In this document: positions 43,102-52,318 of the stretch, piece by piece
Position numbering within the stretch: the stretch's first letter is position 1
How the letters are laid out: every line of letters starts with the position of its first letter
Source of the DNA: CAZGHF01 sp964525595
Lineage (GTDB): Bacteria; Patescibacteriota; Minisyncoccia; UBA6257; GWB1-50-10
Direction of reading: 5' to 3'
DNA length: 64,000 bases
Assembly: GCA_964525595.1 (NCBI GenBank)
Contig: CAZGHF010000002.1
Coordinates: 1 to 64,000, forward strand
Program-made: the position numbers and the translations under genes
Notes under the pieces: model-generated
The model's input: only the letters and a program-made list of their open reading frames with translations
Databases searched by the model: none
Told to the model about the DNA's origin: nothing

Positions 43102-43227
43102 ATGCCGGACATCATTTTATTAGTATCGCAGCTGCTGCTTCTGGTTATCGGACTGGTTGCAGTGGTATTGGCTATTCTCGTCGGCTCATTCATCTGGGCG
43201 TTGTACCTCGAATGGAGGAGCCCTTGA
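43102..43227 (+). CDS. 41-residue single-pass membrane peptide
   Basis: ATG at 43102 behind GGAGGCGGAAG. It encodes 41 residues with one long hydrophobic helix (LLLLVIGLVAVVLAILVG) and a short C-terminal WALYLEWRSP. Bounded by terminators at 43039 and 43253, so it has its own transcript. Similar in style to the 29-residue peptide at 29455. Function unknown. Confidence 0.6.
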   Translation: MPDIILLVSQLLLLVIGLVAVVLAILVGSFIWALYLEWRSP

Positions 43228-43252
43228 TGAAAAGCGCCGCGACGACAAGCGA

Positions 43253-43290
43253 AGGGCGGTCCCCAAAAAGGACCGCCCTCAAACTTTTTA
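43253..43290 (+). terminator. intrinsic terminator
   Basis: AGGGCGGTCC-n7-GGACCGCCCT followed by CAAACTTTTT. Confidence 0.85.
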
Positions 43291-43323
43291 AAAAGTCGCT
43301 GTTTTGCGGTAGAGTTAAGGGTG

Positions 43324-44520
43324 ATGGAACCTTTAGCTTCAAAAATCAGACCGAAGAGCTTAAAGGAATTTTTTGGCCAAGAACATTTGGTGGGGAAGGG
43401 AAAGCCTCTCCGGATTGCGATTAAGGAGAAACATCTGTTCTCCTTTATTTTGTGGGGGCCGCCCGGCTCCGGCAAAACAACGCTGGCAAAGATATATGCC
43501 AGGAGCTTAAAGGCAAAACTCTACGAGCTTTCTGCGGTTTCAGCCGGCAAAGACGATATCAAAAAAATACTGGGAGAGGGTCGTTCGCAAACTAACTCAA
43601 GAGGGTGTTTCCGGGGCGACGCCCAAGTCTTACCCTCTATCGCCAGTTCGCTCACTCCCGTTCCGAAGATTTTATTTTTGGACGAAATCCACCGATTCAA
43701 CAAGGCCCAGCAGGACTTTCTTTTGCCGTATGTAGAATCAGGAGAACTTACCTTAATTGGAGCTACAACGGAGAATCCAAGCTTTGAGATTATTTCGCCC
43801 CTGCTTTCGAGGTGCCGGGTGTTTGTATTAAACGAGCTCTCTGCAGAAGAAATGGCAAAGATAATAAAGCGGACGGGCTTAAAGCTGGACAAGAAAGCTA
43901 CAGACTGGCTTTGCGCTATGGCTAACGGAGATGCCAGACAGGCCATTTTAATGCTTGAGAACACCAAAGAACTCTACGGGACAATTAGCGTTGAAACACT
44001 TAAAGATACGCTCCAGGCAAAGTTTCTCCGATATGACAAGAAAGGGGATGAGCATTACAACACCATTTCAGCCTTTATTAAGAGCATGAGAGCATCCCAG
44101 CCCGATGCCGCCTTGTATTACCTGGCAAGAATGATTGATGCAGGAGAAGATCCAAAGTTCATAGCAAGAAGAATGGTCATCTTTGCCTCAGAAGACATCG
44201 GATTAGCCCAACCCACGGCTCTTGTTGTTGCAAATGAGGTATTTCATGCAGTAGAGATGATTGGGCTTCCGGAATGTGCCATTAACCTGGCGCACGGGGT
44301 AGCCTACCTGTGTAAATGCGAAAAGGACAGGAGCTCATACGAGGCATACTTTCGCGCCGTGGATGATGTGAAAGAATTTGGTAATCTGCCGGTTCCTTTA
44401 AAGTTGAGGAATGCCCCGACCAAACTCATGGAAGAATTAGAATACGGAAAGGGGTATGAGAAGTACGCAAAGGATGATTTTTTACCGAAGAAGCTGAAAG
44501 GAAAGAAGTATTTAAGATAA
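43324..44520 (+). CDS. rarA: replication-associated recombination protein RarA (AAA+ ATPase)
   Basis: 398 residues from ATG 43324 (a GTG one codon earlier is possible). MEPLASKIRPKSLKEFFGQEHL and the Walker A box GPPGSGKTTLAKIYA, Walker B ILFLDEIHRFNK, sensor GATTENPSFE and the C-terminal ARRMVIFASEDIGLA match the MgsA/RarA/WRNIP1 family, a clamp-loader-like ATPase acting at stalled replication forks. An insertion of about 25 residues (GRSQTNSRGCFRGD ... SSLTPVP) lies before Walker B, in a hairpin-rich stretch of DNA (43575-43660). Confidence 0.92.
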   Translation: MEPLASKIRPKSLKEFFGQEHLVGKGKPLRIAIKEKHLFSFILWGPPGSGKTTLAKIYARSLKAKLYELSAVSAGKDDIKKILGEGRSQTNSRGCFRGDAQVLPSIASSLTPVPKILFLDEIHRFNKAQQDFLLPYVESGELTLIGATTENPSFEIISPLLSRCRVFVLNELSAEEMAKIIKRTGLKLDKKATDWLCAMANGDARQAILMLENTKELYGTISVETLKDTLQAKFLRYDKKGDEHYNTISAFIKSMRASQPDAALYYLARMIDAGEDPKFIARRMVIFASEDIGLAQPTALVVANEVFHAVEMIGLPECAINLAHGVAYLCKCEKDRSSYEAYFRAVDDVKEFGNLPVPLKLRNAPTKLMEELEYGKGYEKYAKDDFLPKKLKGKKYLR

Positions 44521-44541
44521 GTACGCTATACTATATATAAT

Positions 44542-47328
44542 ATGACCCGAAGAAGTCTCACTCTGTATATTATCTACGGCCTGGTAGTACTCTTTGCTTT
44601 AATCGTCCTGCCCCGCCTTTTTCAACTGTTGACCGACTGGTACTGGTTTGGAGAAATTGGCTTTAGTAATATTTTTACCACCATACTTTTTTCCAAGATT
44701 CTCCTGGGATTAGGAGTGGGCGTTCTGACCTTTTTTATTATCTACGGCAATCTTTGGCTTACCAGGCGGCTTGTTACGTCAAAGCCGCTGGTTATAAATG
44801 AAGGTGTACAAGGCGGAGTCATTAAGCTTAGAGAATTAGACGCGGGGAAATATATTGATAAAATCATTTTGCCCGTTTCACTTGTACTCGGGCTTTTTAC
44901 GGGTCTGGTTGGAGCAGGCAGTTGGGAGACGGTGCTGAAGTTTTTTAACGCAGTGCCCTTTAACACGTTCGATCCGATTTTTGGCCGCGATATTGGCTTT
45001 TACTTTTTTAGTTTGCCGTTTATTCAGTTTTTGGTCGGGCTTGGATTTTGGGTTATTATCGCTTCTTTCATAGGGGCTGCTGCAAGCTACGCCTTGCGGG
45101 GCGCCATTACAAGACAGTCGGTACCGGGCCTGCCTGCGCAGGCAGGCCTGCCTGTCGGCAAGGCAGGTGTGAGAGTATTGAAATCTTTATTTATGGAAAA
45201 GCCGGCCAAGGTCCATCTGTCAATTCTTGTCGCTCTTTTATTTGTTTTAACCAGTTTCAAGATTTATGCCATAAGAATTCCTTCTCTGCTCTACAACTCT
45301 ACCGGGTCCTTTACCGGCGCCAGCTTTACCGATGTTAATGCCGTTTTGCCGTTCCTGAAGATATTTATGTTTGTTGCCATTATCGCCGCCGTGCTGATAG
45401 TGATAAATATTTTTAAAACGAGCAACCGCTTAATTGTTATAGCTATCGGCATCTATGTCGCAACTTCTATTTTAGGCGGCTGGGCATACCCCTTCTTCCT
45501 GCAAAAACTCGTGGTTTTGCCAAATGAGCTGGTTAAGGAAACTCCTTACATAGAATATAATATTGCAGCTACGCAAAAAGCGTATGCTTTGGACACGGTG
45601 ATAGAGCGTGACCTGACGGGTGAAGCCGCGCTGACCATGTCTGATATCAACAATAACCGCTCCACTATTAGAAATGTGCGGCTCTGGGACCGCAAACCCC
45701 TACTTGACACATTTGGTCAGCTTCAGGAAATCCGCACTTACTATGATTTTGTCTCCATTGATAACGACCGTTATGACTTAAACGGCGACTATCGTCAGGT
45801 TTTGCTTTCCCCGAGAGAGCTTAACTCCGTGAGTCTCCCTCAGCGCACATTTATCAACGAGCGCTTGACCTTTACTCACGGCTTCGGGCTTACCTTAAGT
45901 CCGGTTAATGAAGTAACGCCGGAGGGTCTGCCAGTGCTGTTTTTAAAAGATCTGCCGCCTTCCTCCAGCATAAAATCGCTTGTAGTTAACAGGCCGGAAA
46001 TATACTACGGAGAGTTGACCAGCGACTGGGTTGTGGTCAATACCAAAGCCCAAGAGTTTAATTACCCATCCGGCGAAGAAAATGTCTTTGAAAATTATGA
46101 AGGACAGGGGGGCGTGAAGATTAAATCAATTTGGCGTAAAGCGCTGTTTGCCCTGGAATTCAGGTCATTAAAAACTTTTTTGTCCGACGACATAACGAAT
46201 GAGTCAAGAATAATGTATTACCGCAATATTAAAGATAGAGTCAAGCGGGTATTGCCTTTTTTGAGTCTGGATGACGACCCTTATATGGTTGTTACTGAAG
46301 GAGGGGAGCTGAAATGGATTTATGATGCTTATACAACTTCAGATTATTATCCGTACGCCGAGCGGATGAATGACGCGTTTAGTTCTTTACCGGGGAAGGA
46401 AATCAATTACATAAGAAATTCGGTTAAGGTGGTGATTGACGCTTATGACGGCAAAATGACATTTTATATCGCAGATGAAGATGACCCGATTATTAAAACC
46501 TACGCCAAGATTTTTGAGGACTCGTTTTTGCCGCTTGAACAAATGGATGAGGATTTGAGGGCTCATATCAGATACCCGGAAGATTTGTTTATTTACCAGA
46601 CGGCACTTTACACGGTGTATCACATGGATGAGGCGCAGATTTTCTATAACAAAGAAGATCAGTGGCAGATTCCATTCATTGCAAGCAGCGCGCAGGCTGA
46701 CCCAATGATGCGGCATATGATTATGAAACTGCCGGGCGAGAAGCAGGAAGAGTTTATTCTAATGATCCCGTTTACGCCTCGCGGCAAAGACAATCTCTCG
46801 GCCTGGATGGTGGCGCGCAATGACGGAGAATTTTATGGCCAGCTGGTGGTTTACCGTTTCCCCAAGCAAAAACTGGTCTTTGGGCCCAAGCAGATTACCA
46901 ATCGTATCAATCAGGACACGGAAATTTCCCGGCAGATTTCTCTTTGGGATCAAAGAGGTTCTGAGGTAATCAGAGGAAATCTTTTGGTAATCCCGATTGA
47001 AAAGTCACTTATTTATGTTCAGCCTATTTATTTGCGGGCTGAAGGCGGCAGGATTCCGGAACTTAAAAGAGTGATTGTGGCTCACGAAAACCGCATTGCC
47101 ATGGAAGAAACTCTGGACTTAGCTCTGGAGAGGGTGTTTGGCGGCCAAGTTATGGTGGGCAGAGAGGCGACTGCGGCAGTTCCGGACAAACCGGTAATCA
47201 GCCAGGATTTAATTCAGCAAGCTAAGGACCATTTTGATCGGGCTATGTCTGCCCAGCGCCGCGGCGACTGGGCTTTGTATGGTGAAGAAATTAGAAAGTT
47301 AGATGAGGTATTTGAGAGTGTGAGGTAG
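44542..47328 (+). CDS. UPF0182 family membrane protein
   Basis: 928 residues. Seven or so transmembrane segments fill the first 310 residues, including LTDWYWFGEIGFSNIF and GRDIGFYFFSLPFIQF, typical of UPF0182. A large extracytoplasmic domain follows (NNRSTIRNVRLWDRKPLL, HGFGLTLSPVNEVTPEGLP, YGELTSDWVVVN). A GC-rich palindromic element inserts about 14 residues in frame (GLPAQAGLPVGKAG, about residue 197-210). Family function is unknown. Confidence 0.92.
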   Translation: MTRRSLTLYIIYGLVVLFALIVLPRLFQLLTDWYWFGEIGFSNIFTTILFSKILLGLGVGVLTFFIIYGNLWLTRRLVTSKPLVINEGVQGGVIKLRELDAGKYIDKIILPVSLVLGLFTGLVGAGSWETVLKFFNAVPFNTFDPIFGRDIGFYFFSLPFIQFLVGLGFWVIIASFIGAAASYALRGAITRQSVPGLPAQAGLPVGKAGVRVLKSLFMEKPAKVHLSILVALLFVLTSFKIYAIRIPSLLYNSTGSFTGASFTDVNAVLPFLKIFMFVAIIAAVLIVINIFKTSNRLIVIAIGIYVATSILGGWAYPFFLQKLVVLPNELVKETPYIEYNIAATQKAYALDTVIERDLTGEAALTMSDINNNRSTIRNVRLWDRKPLLDTFGQLQEIRTYYDFVSIDNDRYDLNGDYRQVLLSPRELNSVSLPQRTFINERLTFTHGFGLTLSPVNEVTPEGLPVLFLKDLPPSSSIKSLVVNRPEIYYGELTSDWVVVNTKAQEFNYPSGEENVFENYEGQGGVKIKSIWRKALFALEFRSLKTFLSDDITNESRIMYYRNIKDRVKRVLPFLSLDDDPYMVVTEGGELKWIYDAYTTSDYYPYAERMNDAFSSLPGKEINYIRNSVKVVIDAYDGKMTFYIADEDDPIIKTYAKIFEDSFLPLEQMDEDLRAHIRYPEDLFIYQTALYTVYHMDEAQIFYNKEDQWQIPFIASSAQADPMMRHMIMKLPGEKQEEFILMIPFTPRGKDNLSAWMVARNDGEFYGQLVVYRFPKQKLVFGPKQITNRINQDTEISRQISLWDQRGSEVIRGNLLVIPIEKSLIYVQPIYLRAEGGRIPELKRVIVAHENRIAMEETLDLALERVFGGQVMVGREATAAVPDKPVISQDLIQQAKDHFDRAMSAQRRGDWALYGEEIRKLDEVFESVR
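45127..45168. repeat. palindromic repeat inserted in frame in UPF0182 gene
   Basis: A perfect 18-bp palindrome CCTGCCTGCGCAGGCAGG (45129-45146) followed by CCTGCC-n9-GGCAGG (45147-45167). Length 42 bases, a multiple of three, so the frame is kept and reads LPAQAGLPVGKAG. The type is common in genomes of this radiation. Confidence 0.8.
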
Positions 47329-47335
47329 TGAAATT

Positions 47336-47818
47336 ATGAAAAAGTCGCTTTCCCGGAAACAAGCCTATATTTGCGGGCCGCTCACCGAGCTTGATCTAGA
47401 GGAATTGCCGGCGGTGAAAAATTTCTGCGAAAAATTAGCCGATGTTTGTGAGAAGGTTCTTGGGGTTAGGGCGTTCGTTCCTCACGAACATTATGATCCA
47501 ATCAAGTATGCTCACTACACCCCGTTGCAGATAGACGAAGTGGAAAGGCGGCAGGTTTGCAAAGAAACAAACCTGCTTGTTGTAGTGGCGGTTGCTCCTT
47601 CCTGGGGCGGCGGGATTGAAGTGGAAATGGCAAATGTTAACAAGATACCAGCGGTACTCCTTTGTGCCGAGAAAAAATTGAAAGATCGCAGAATTTCCCG
47701 CCTTTTACGGGGCAATCCGGCTTTCGTGGAACAGATTGTCTATAATGACGAGACGGACGCTTTAGAGAGGTTTTCCTCATTTCTCAAAAGCATAAAATCA
47801 ACTAATAGCCGGAAATAA
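47336..47818 (+). CDS. nucleoside 2-deoxyribosyltransferase-like protein
   Basis: 160 residues: AYICGPLTELDLEELP at the N-terminus, VPHEHYDPIKYAHYTP, VERRQVCKETNLLVVVAVAPSWGGGIEVEMA, and KIPAVLLC. This is the Rossmann-like arrangement of nucleoside 2-deoxyribosyltransferases and related salvage enzymes, including the Glu in GIEVEMA that corresponds to the nucleophile region. Start ATG is 8 bases after the UPF0182 stop. Substrate not determined. Confidence 0.72.
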   Translation: MKKSLSRKQAYICGPLTELDLEELPAVKNFCEKLADVCEKVLGVRAFVPHEHYDPIKYAHYTPLQIDEVERRQVCKETNLLVVVAVAPSWGGGIEVEMANVNKIPAVLLCAEKKLKDRRISRLLRGNPAFVEQIVYNDETDALERFSSFLKSIKSTNSRK

Positions 47819-47845
47819 CCTCGTCCCCGCCGGCGGGAGGAGAGG
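47819..47845. repeat. GC-rich intergenic palindrome, copy g
   Basis: CCTCGTCCCCGCCGGCGGG then AGGAGAGG; rightmost copy I found of this intergenic family. The remaining 100 bases to the next gene hold a TTGACA-like word at 47849 and otherwise nothing I can name. Confidence 0.5.
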
Positions 47846-47950
47846 TATTGACATATAACGCATAAACCCGTACCCTCAAGGATATTCAGAGAAGTAGAGA
47901 GGTGGTCGAGTTCTGCAACTGAAGTACAACATTAGACATAAAATTATATA

Positions 47951-48148
47951 ATGGAAGGTGTTATAAAGAGACTTACCGACAAAGGCTACGGTTTTATCGG
48001 CAGAGAAGGTGAAGAAAAAGACTTGTTTTTTCACTCTAACAGTCTGGTTGGAACAGATTTCAACAGCTTGAGAGAGGGAGATAAGGTCAAGTTTGAAGTT
48101 GAGCAGTCTGAGAAAGGCCCGAATGCCGTAAGTGTCGAAAAGCTATAA
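47951..48148 (+). CDS. cold-shock-domain protein
   Basis: 65 residues. RNP1-like KGYGFIGR and RNP2-like DLFFHSNSL mark a CspA-type OB fold that binds single-stranded RNA or DNA. The gene is monocistronic with a terminator directly after it. The leader of about 100 bases could fold for cold control but shows no obvious element. Confidence 0.92.
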   Translation: MEGVIKRLTDKGYGFIGREGEEKDLFFHSNSLVGTDFNSLREGDKVKFEVEQSEKGPNAVSVEKL

Positions 48149-48167
48149 GCTTTTAAAGTAAGAAACC

Positions 48168-48193
48168 AAAAAGCCCCGATTCGGGGCTTTTTT
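48168..48193 (+). terminator. intrinsic terminator after cold-shock gene
   Basis: AAAGCCCCGA/TCGGGGCTTT stem followed by T residues. Confidence 0.9.
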
Positions 48194-48207
48194 GGTAGAA
48201 TAAACCT

Positions 48208-48486
48208 ATGGCCATTATCAAGAAGAAAATCTGGAAAGAGTATTTTGATCTTGTTGCCTCCGGCAAAAAGAAAGTGGAACTGCGCCTGGCTGATTTCGAC
48301 GTTCAAGAAGGGGACACGCTGATTTTGGAAGAGTGGGATAAAGACAAAAAAGAATACACCGGCCGGACGGTTAAGGTCACGGCCACCTATGTTTTAAAAA
48401 CGAAAGACGTCACTTTTTGGTCCAAGGAAGATATTGATAAGTACGGATTTCAAATTATTCAGATAGAGCGAGAACCTCCTCAATAA
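48208..48486 (+). CDS. ASCH/DUF3850-like PUA-fold protein
   Basis: 92 residues: KIWKEYFDLVASGKKKVELRLADFDVQEGDTLILEEW, then YTGRTVKVTATYVLKT. The G-K-K-x-x-E-x-R and G-D-x-L-x-L-x-E pattern is that of ASCH/DUF3850 domains, a PUA-like fold thought to bind RNA or modified nucleosides. Stand-alone; role unknown. Confidence 0.82.
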   Translation: MAIIKKKIWKEYFDLVASGKKKVELRLADFDVQEGDTLILEEWDKDKKEYTGRTVKVTATYVLKTKDVTFWSKEDIDKYGFQIIQIEREPPQ

Positions 48487-48519
48487 ACACTCTTTAAGAG
48501 GGTGTGATAGAATTTAATC

Positions 48520-48918
48520 ATGAAAGGTTATATCGGAGACATTGAAAAAGAAACGACGGAAAACGAAAACTTCCGCAAGGTTTTATATACGGGGAAGTTT
48601 AGTCAGCTCGTGGTGATGAGCTTGAAACCCGGCGAGGATATCGGTGAGGAAGTTCACGACGACACTGACCAGTTTCTCCGCGTGGAGGAGGGCGAAGGAA
48701 AGTTGATTTTGGACGGCGTGGAGCACATTATTGCCGACGACTACGCTGTGGTGGTTCCGGCCGGAGCCAAGCACAATATTTTGAACACCTCGGCCGATAA
48801 ACCAATGAAGCTCTACACTATTTATTCGCCGTCCCACCATCGCGACGGAATTATTCACAAAACCAAAGAAGAAGCGATGAGTGATGATGAGCACTTTGAC
48901 GGTAAGACTACGGAGTAG
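48520..48918 (+). CDS. cupin-domain protein
   Basis: 132 residues with a single cupin barrel: GEDIGEEVHDDTDQFLRVEEGEG (motif 1 with His and Glu) and VVVPAGAKHNILNTS (motif 2 His). The tail is acidic. Cupins bind a metal and act on many small molecules or act as sensors; the substrate is unknown. It is followed within 8 bases by a thioredoxin-fold gene. Confidence 0.88.
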   Translation: MKGYIGDIEKETTENENFRKVLYTGKFSQLVVMSLKPGEDIGEEVHDDTDQFLRVEEGEGKLILDGVEHIIADDYAVVVPAGAKHNILNTSADKPMKLYTIYSPSHHRDGIIHKTKEEAMSDDEHFDGKTTE

Positions 48919-48926
48919 ATAAGAAA

Positions 48927-49487
48927 ATGACTCTTACCAAATCTTTTGACAAGCTGAAAAAAGGCGACGAGGCGCCGGGTTTTTCGCTGAAGGGCGCCGG
49001 CGGCAGGACTTACGCTATTACTGATTTTGCCGGGAAAGAGGGAATGCTCGTAATATTTATGTGCAATCACTGCCCGTACGTGATAACGAAAATTGAGGCA
49101 ATGAAAAAGCTTTATGAGAGGTGGGGAGACAAGATTGCCATCGTAGGGATAAACAGCAATGACCCCGATTATCCGGGTGAGGGAATGGAAAACATGAAAA
49201 AATTCGTGAAAGAGAGCGGTATTTCTTTTCCGTATCTTATGGATAAAACGCAGGAGGTAGCTAAAGCGTACGGGGCAACCTGCACCCCGGACCCATTTTT
49301 ATTCGATAAAGAGCAACGCCTGGTATTTCACGGAAGAATCAATGATGAAATGGAGCCGGGTCAGAAAGTGAAGGAAAACACAATGGACGAAAACATAGAA
49401 AAACTTATTGCCGGTGAGGAAATTGACGGAAACGGGAAATATTCCATGGGCTGTTCAATTAAATGGATTAAAAGGTCGGCGGATTAG
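48927..49487 (+). CDS. thioredoxin-family AhpC/TSA-type protein
   Basis: 186 residues: GDEAPGFSLKGAGGRTYAI, the active-site region VIFMCNHCPYV (CNHC in the CxxC position), IVGINSNDPDYPGEG, and YGATCTPDPFLFD. This is the stand-alone thioredoxin-like redoxin of the AhpC/TSA family. It probably reduces peroxides or disulfides in the cytoplasm. Likely cotranscribed with the cupin gene. Confidence 0.88.
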   Translation: MTLTKSFDKLKKGDEAPGFSLKGAGGRTYAITDFAGKEGMLVIFMCNHCPYVITKIEAMKKLYERWGDKIAIVGINSNDPDYPGEGMENMKKFVKESGISFPYLMDKTQEVAKAYGATCTPDPFLFDKEQRLVFHGRINDEMEPGQKVKENTMDENIEKLIAGEEIDGNGKYSMGCSIKWIKRSAD

Positions 49488-49511
49488 ATTAAAAGAAATT
49501 TATAATTATTT

Positions 49512-49739
49512 ATGTATTGGGGATTTAACGGTCCTTGGGATGGTTGGTTTTGGGGATTCGGTGGGTTACTTTTTGCAGTGCTTATTGTTTGGAGTCTTGT
49601 CTGGAAGGGGTTGGCTCTCTGGAGAGCTGCAAAGCACAGCCACAAAGTTTGGTTTATTGCCTTTCTTCTTATAAACACGGCCGGCATTTTGGAGATTCTT
49701 TACATTTACTTTTTCAGCAAGAAAAAGTGGGCTAAGTGA
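49512..49739 (+). CDS. DUF5652-like small membrane protein
   Basis: 75 residues with two transmembrane helices and Trp-rich ends: WFWGFGGLLFAVLIVWSLVWKGLALWRAA, then KVWFIAFLLINTAGILEILYIYFF. The pattern W-K-x-x-A-L-W-x-A-A ... W-F-x-x-x-L-x-x-N-T-x-G-I-L-E-I-x-Y is what I know as DUF5652, found mostly in this radiation. Function unknown. Confidence 0.8.
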   Translation: MYWGFNGPWDGWFWGFGGLLFAVLIVWSLVWKGLALWRAAKHSHKVWFIAFLLINTAGILEILYIYFFSKKKWAK

Positions 49740-49759
49740 CCGGGGTTAGTGTATGCCGG

Positions 49760-51515
49760 TTATAATTTGTAAATGAATATTGAAGTGCCGGCGCGGGCGT
49801 AGGGTTCAACGTTCCGGAGGAAAGAGTATTCATCTTCGGGTTTGCGGTCGAGATCTTCGTCAATTTTGGCGTGGGCGCCCTGAAGAGTGTTGGCGGATAC
49901 GGCGAGCCAATTGATGCCGATGTCTTTCGGGTTGCCGCGGGCCGACCACCAACCCTCAGTTATGTCCTTGCCAAGGTGATATTGGGGACTGCCGCCGCCA
50001 AAGTAATCAACGGCAATTTTATCTATTCCTTTCTCGTCAGTGAATTTTTTCAGGAATTTCAGGTCCTGACCCCAATCGTAGTTCGAGTCGGTAACATGGC
50101 GATAGCCGTTTTTGGTTCCCCCGCCGAACTCATTGAAGTAAGAGAGGAAATGCGGAGAAACAAAGGCAGTTTCCACGAGAAACCAGACAAGGAGAATTCC
50201 CAGGAAAAGGGATTTGCCCTTCGTCGCCCTGGCCGAGTACCAGGATTTTATGGCGCCGGCCGAGAGTATGTAAATAAAAGGAATGGTAGGCAGAAGATGC
50301 CGGACACCGATGTTTAATGAGCTCTGGATGCTGTAGGCCCAATAGATAACGACGAAGAGAAGCATTGCAAATTCGGGAAAGTGAGTACCGAGATAATCGG
50401 TAAGAATTTTAAATTTTGAATTACGAATTTTGAATGTTTTTGCGATTCGCCACGAACCGAGGGCGAGAGCGAGAAAAATCAGGATTAGCGAAGGAATGGG
50501 TTCTTTGAGAAGAAAGACGACAGGGAAATAGTACCACCAGCCTTGGGCGGAGAGCTCGCCCAAGAAGTAAGCGGTGTTGCCGCCGGCGGCGCGCTGTAAA
50601 ATCATCAGAAGCCCGAAAAGGTACTGGCCGATGGGCCGGAGAACCGGGTTCTCAATAAGCCAGAAGTTAAAGTTCATAAGCCACTGCGGGTCGGAGCCGC
50701 CGAGGATGGCGGTTGCGTCAGTGAGCTGTTTCTCAGCCGGGTAGTTTAAGGTAAAGATGAAATAGACGGCGTAAATAACAATAAGAGCGATTAGAAATAT
50801 CCCGACTAAGCCCCGCAGGTATTTGAAAAAGTTTTTGCGGGCAAAAAATATAAAATAAATAATCGCAAGAAGGATGAAGTAGGGAATNNNNNNNNNNCTT
50901 GGCAAGGAGAGCGATGCTCAGAGCAAAACCGGCTAGGATAATCGTGCTTGCTTTCGGTCTTGCAAGGAATTTAGTAAAACCAAAGACGGCAAAAAGAACT
51001 CCCAGGGCGGCGCCGATGTCGGTTGTAACGTAGTGGCCGTGGGCAAGGACGATGGGCGAGAGACCAAAAAGAAAAGTAGGCAAAAGGGCCCACCAGTTAC
51101 CCAAAAGTTCCCGTGACCAGATAAATATGAGGATTGTCGTAAGGAGAGTGAGAATTATCGGGAAGATTCTGGAATTGGTAACGATTTGGTCGGCGTCGTT
51201 GCTTACGCCATAGAAAAACTGGTTGCCGACTTCCCACTGGCCGTTTACATCATCAGTCCAGGCCGGGTAACTTGCGGGGAAGTTCAGGTTCATAAAGGTA
51301 AGGGGAATTGCCGAGAGAGCTTTTACAAGCGGCGGGTGTTCCGGGTTTAAGCGATAATCAAGATAATTCACATAGCCGTAACCGGCCGGGATGTGGGCGG
51401 TCTCGTCAAAAATGGCGGTCTCGACTTTAGCGGCGTTCCACATTAGGGAGCCGGCGACAATAAGGATGATTATTAGGAGGAGGGGTTGGATTATTTTTGC
51501 GGATTTGATTGTCAT
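49760..51515 (-). CDS. membrane glycosyltransferase (PMT/ArnT-type), interrupted by an assembly gap
   Basis: Two partial frames on the minus strand, 51515-50898 and 50887-49760, are parts of one protein broken by ten N. The N-terminal part has TM1, then FDETAHIPAGYGYVNYLDYRLNPEHPPLVK, the acidic loop of PMT/ArnT glycosyltransferases that use polyprenyl-linked sugars. The rest is about ten more membrane helices and a C-terminal soluble domain (SNYDWGQDLKFLKKF, DYFGGGSP). The frames differ by one base, but the N run is a placeholder of unknown length. It probably mannosylates or glycosylates surface polymers. Confidence 0.82.
50888..50897. other. assembly gap
   Basis: Ten N, the conventional scaffold placeholder. 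The true missing length is not known. It falls inside the glycosyltransferase gene. Confidence 0.99.
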
Positions 51516-51544
51516 TCTTTAATGTTATAATTATAACGTAAATC

Positions 51545-52318
51545 ATGGATTATAAATCAAAAGAAGGATTCACTTTGGTGGAGGTTTTAATTTACACGGT
51601 GATTTTTGCGGTGAGCGCCGTTTTTTTGGTGGGAATTCTCACCGCCATTACCCGGGTTCAGAGCCGGCAGTCCTCGGTGAACGAAGTAAATGCTCAAATT
51701 TCTTTTGTCGACAAGACTATTCAGCGTCTGGTTCGGGAAGCAAGTCTGGTTGATATGACGGCCGGGGAGGCGACGACGACCTTAACTTTGCGGATGGCTT
51801 CATCCACCCTTGACCCAACTCTCATTTACGTTGATGCGTCAAACACCGCCATTTACTTCCAGGAGGGGAACAGTACAGTCTGGGCTTTGACCGATTCCAA
51901 CGTGACGGTGAACAACTTTTTGGTGACGAAGTACGAAAATCCCGGCGGGCCAACCATCGTTCAGGTTGATTTGACGCTTGAGTATAATGCGACCGGTCCT
52001 CAATCCCAGGCGGTGCGGACTCTGCGGACGGCGGTGGCCAAGATTTCGGCGGCCACTTTTGACTCAAGTATTCTCCCGAACTCTAACGATTCTTACGATA
52101 TCGGAAATTCAGCCAATAACTGGAAAGATGCCCATTTCTCGGGAAATATCGGCATCGGAACGGGGCCGGTCTCCGGCGTGAAGATTAAATCAAACGGTGA
52201 CATTGGTTTTGCCAGTTCCTCAGCCGGAATCATCTTTGTTGCTCCCGGCGGTTCCTGTTTTCACTTGAAGCTTAGTGATTCTGGAAACATCGCAACGAGT
52301 ACCATCGCCTGTCCTTAG
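51545..52318 (+). CDS. type IV pilin-like / pseudopilin protein
   Basis: 257 residues. The prepilin motif KEGFTLVEVLIYTVIFAVSAVFLV gives cleavage after Gly with Phe+1 and Glu+5. A long helix follows, then beta-rich segments. The C-terminal third (NSNDSYDIGNSANNWKDAHF, GNIGIGTG) resembles the repeat modules of phage-tail or surface-fibre proteins. It is probably a minor pilin or a surface appendage part (PulJ-like). It is divergent from the glycosyltransferase gene. No pilus assembly genes are nearby. Confidence 0.82.
   Translation: MDYKSKEGFTLVEVLIYTVIFAVSAVFLVGILTAITRVQSRQSSVNEVNAQISFVDKTIQRLVREASLVDMTAGEATTTLTLRMASSTLDPTLIYVDASNTAIYFQEGNSTVWALTDSNVTVNNFLVTKYENPGGPTIVQVDLTLEYNATGPQSQAVRTLRTAVAKISAATFDSSILPNSNDSYDIGNSANNWKDAHFSGNIGIGTGPVSGVKIKSNGDIGFASSSAGIIFVAPGGSCFHLKLSDSGNIATSTIACP

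Noticed and set aside
47846..47950. Cold-shock thermosensor leader
   Set aside because: No cold-box or clear long hairpin can be traced; only a TTGACA-like word is visible.
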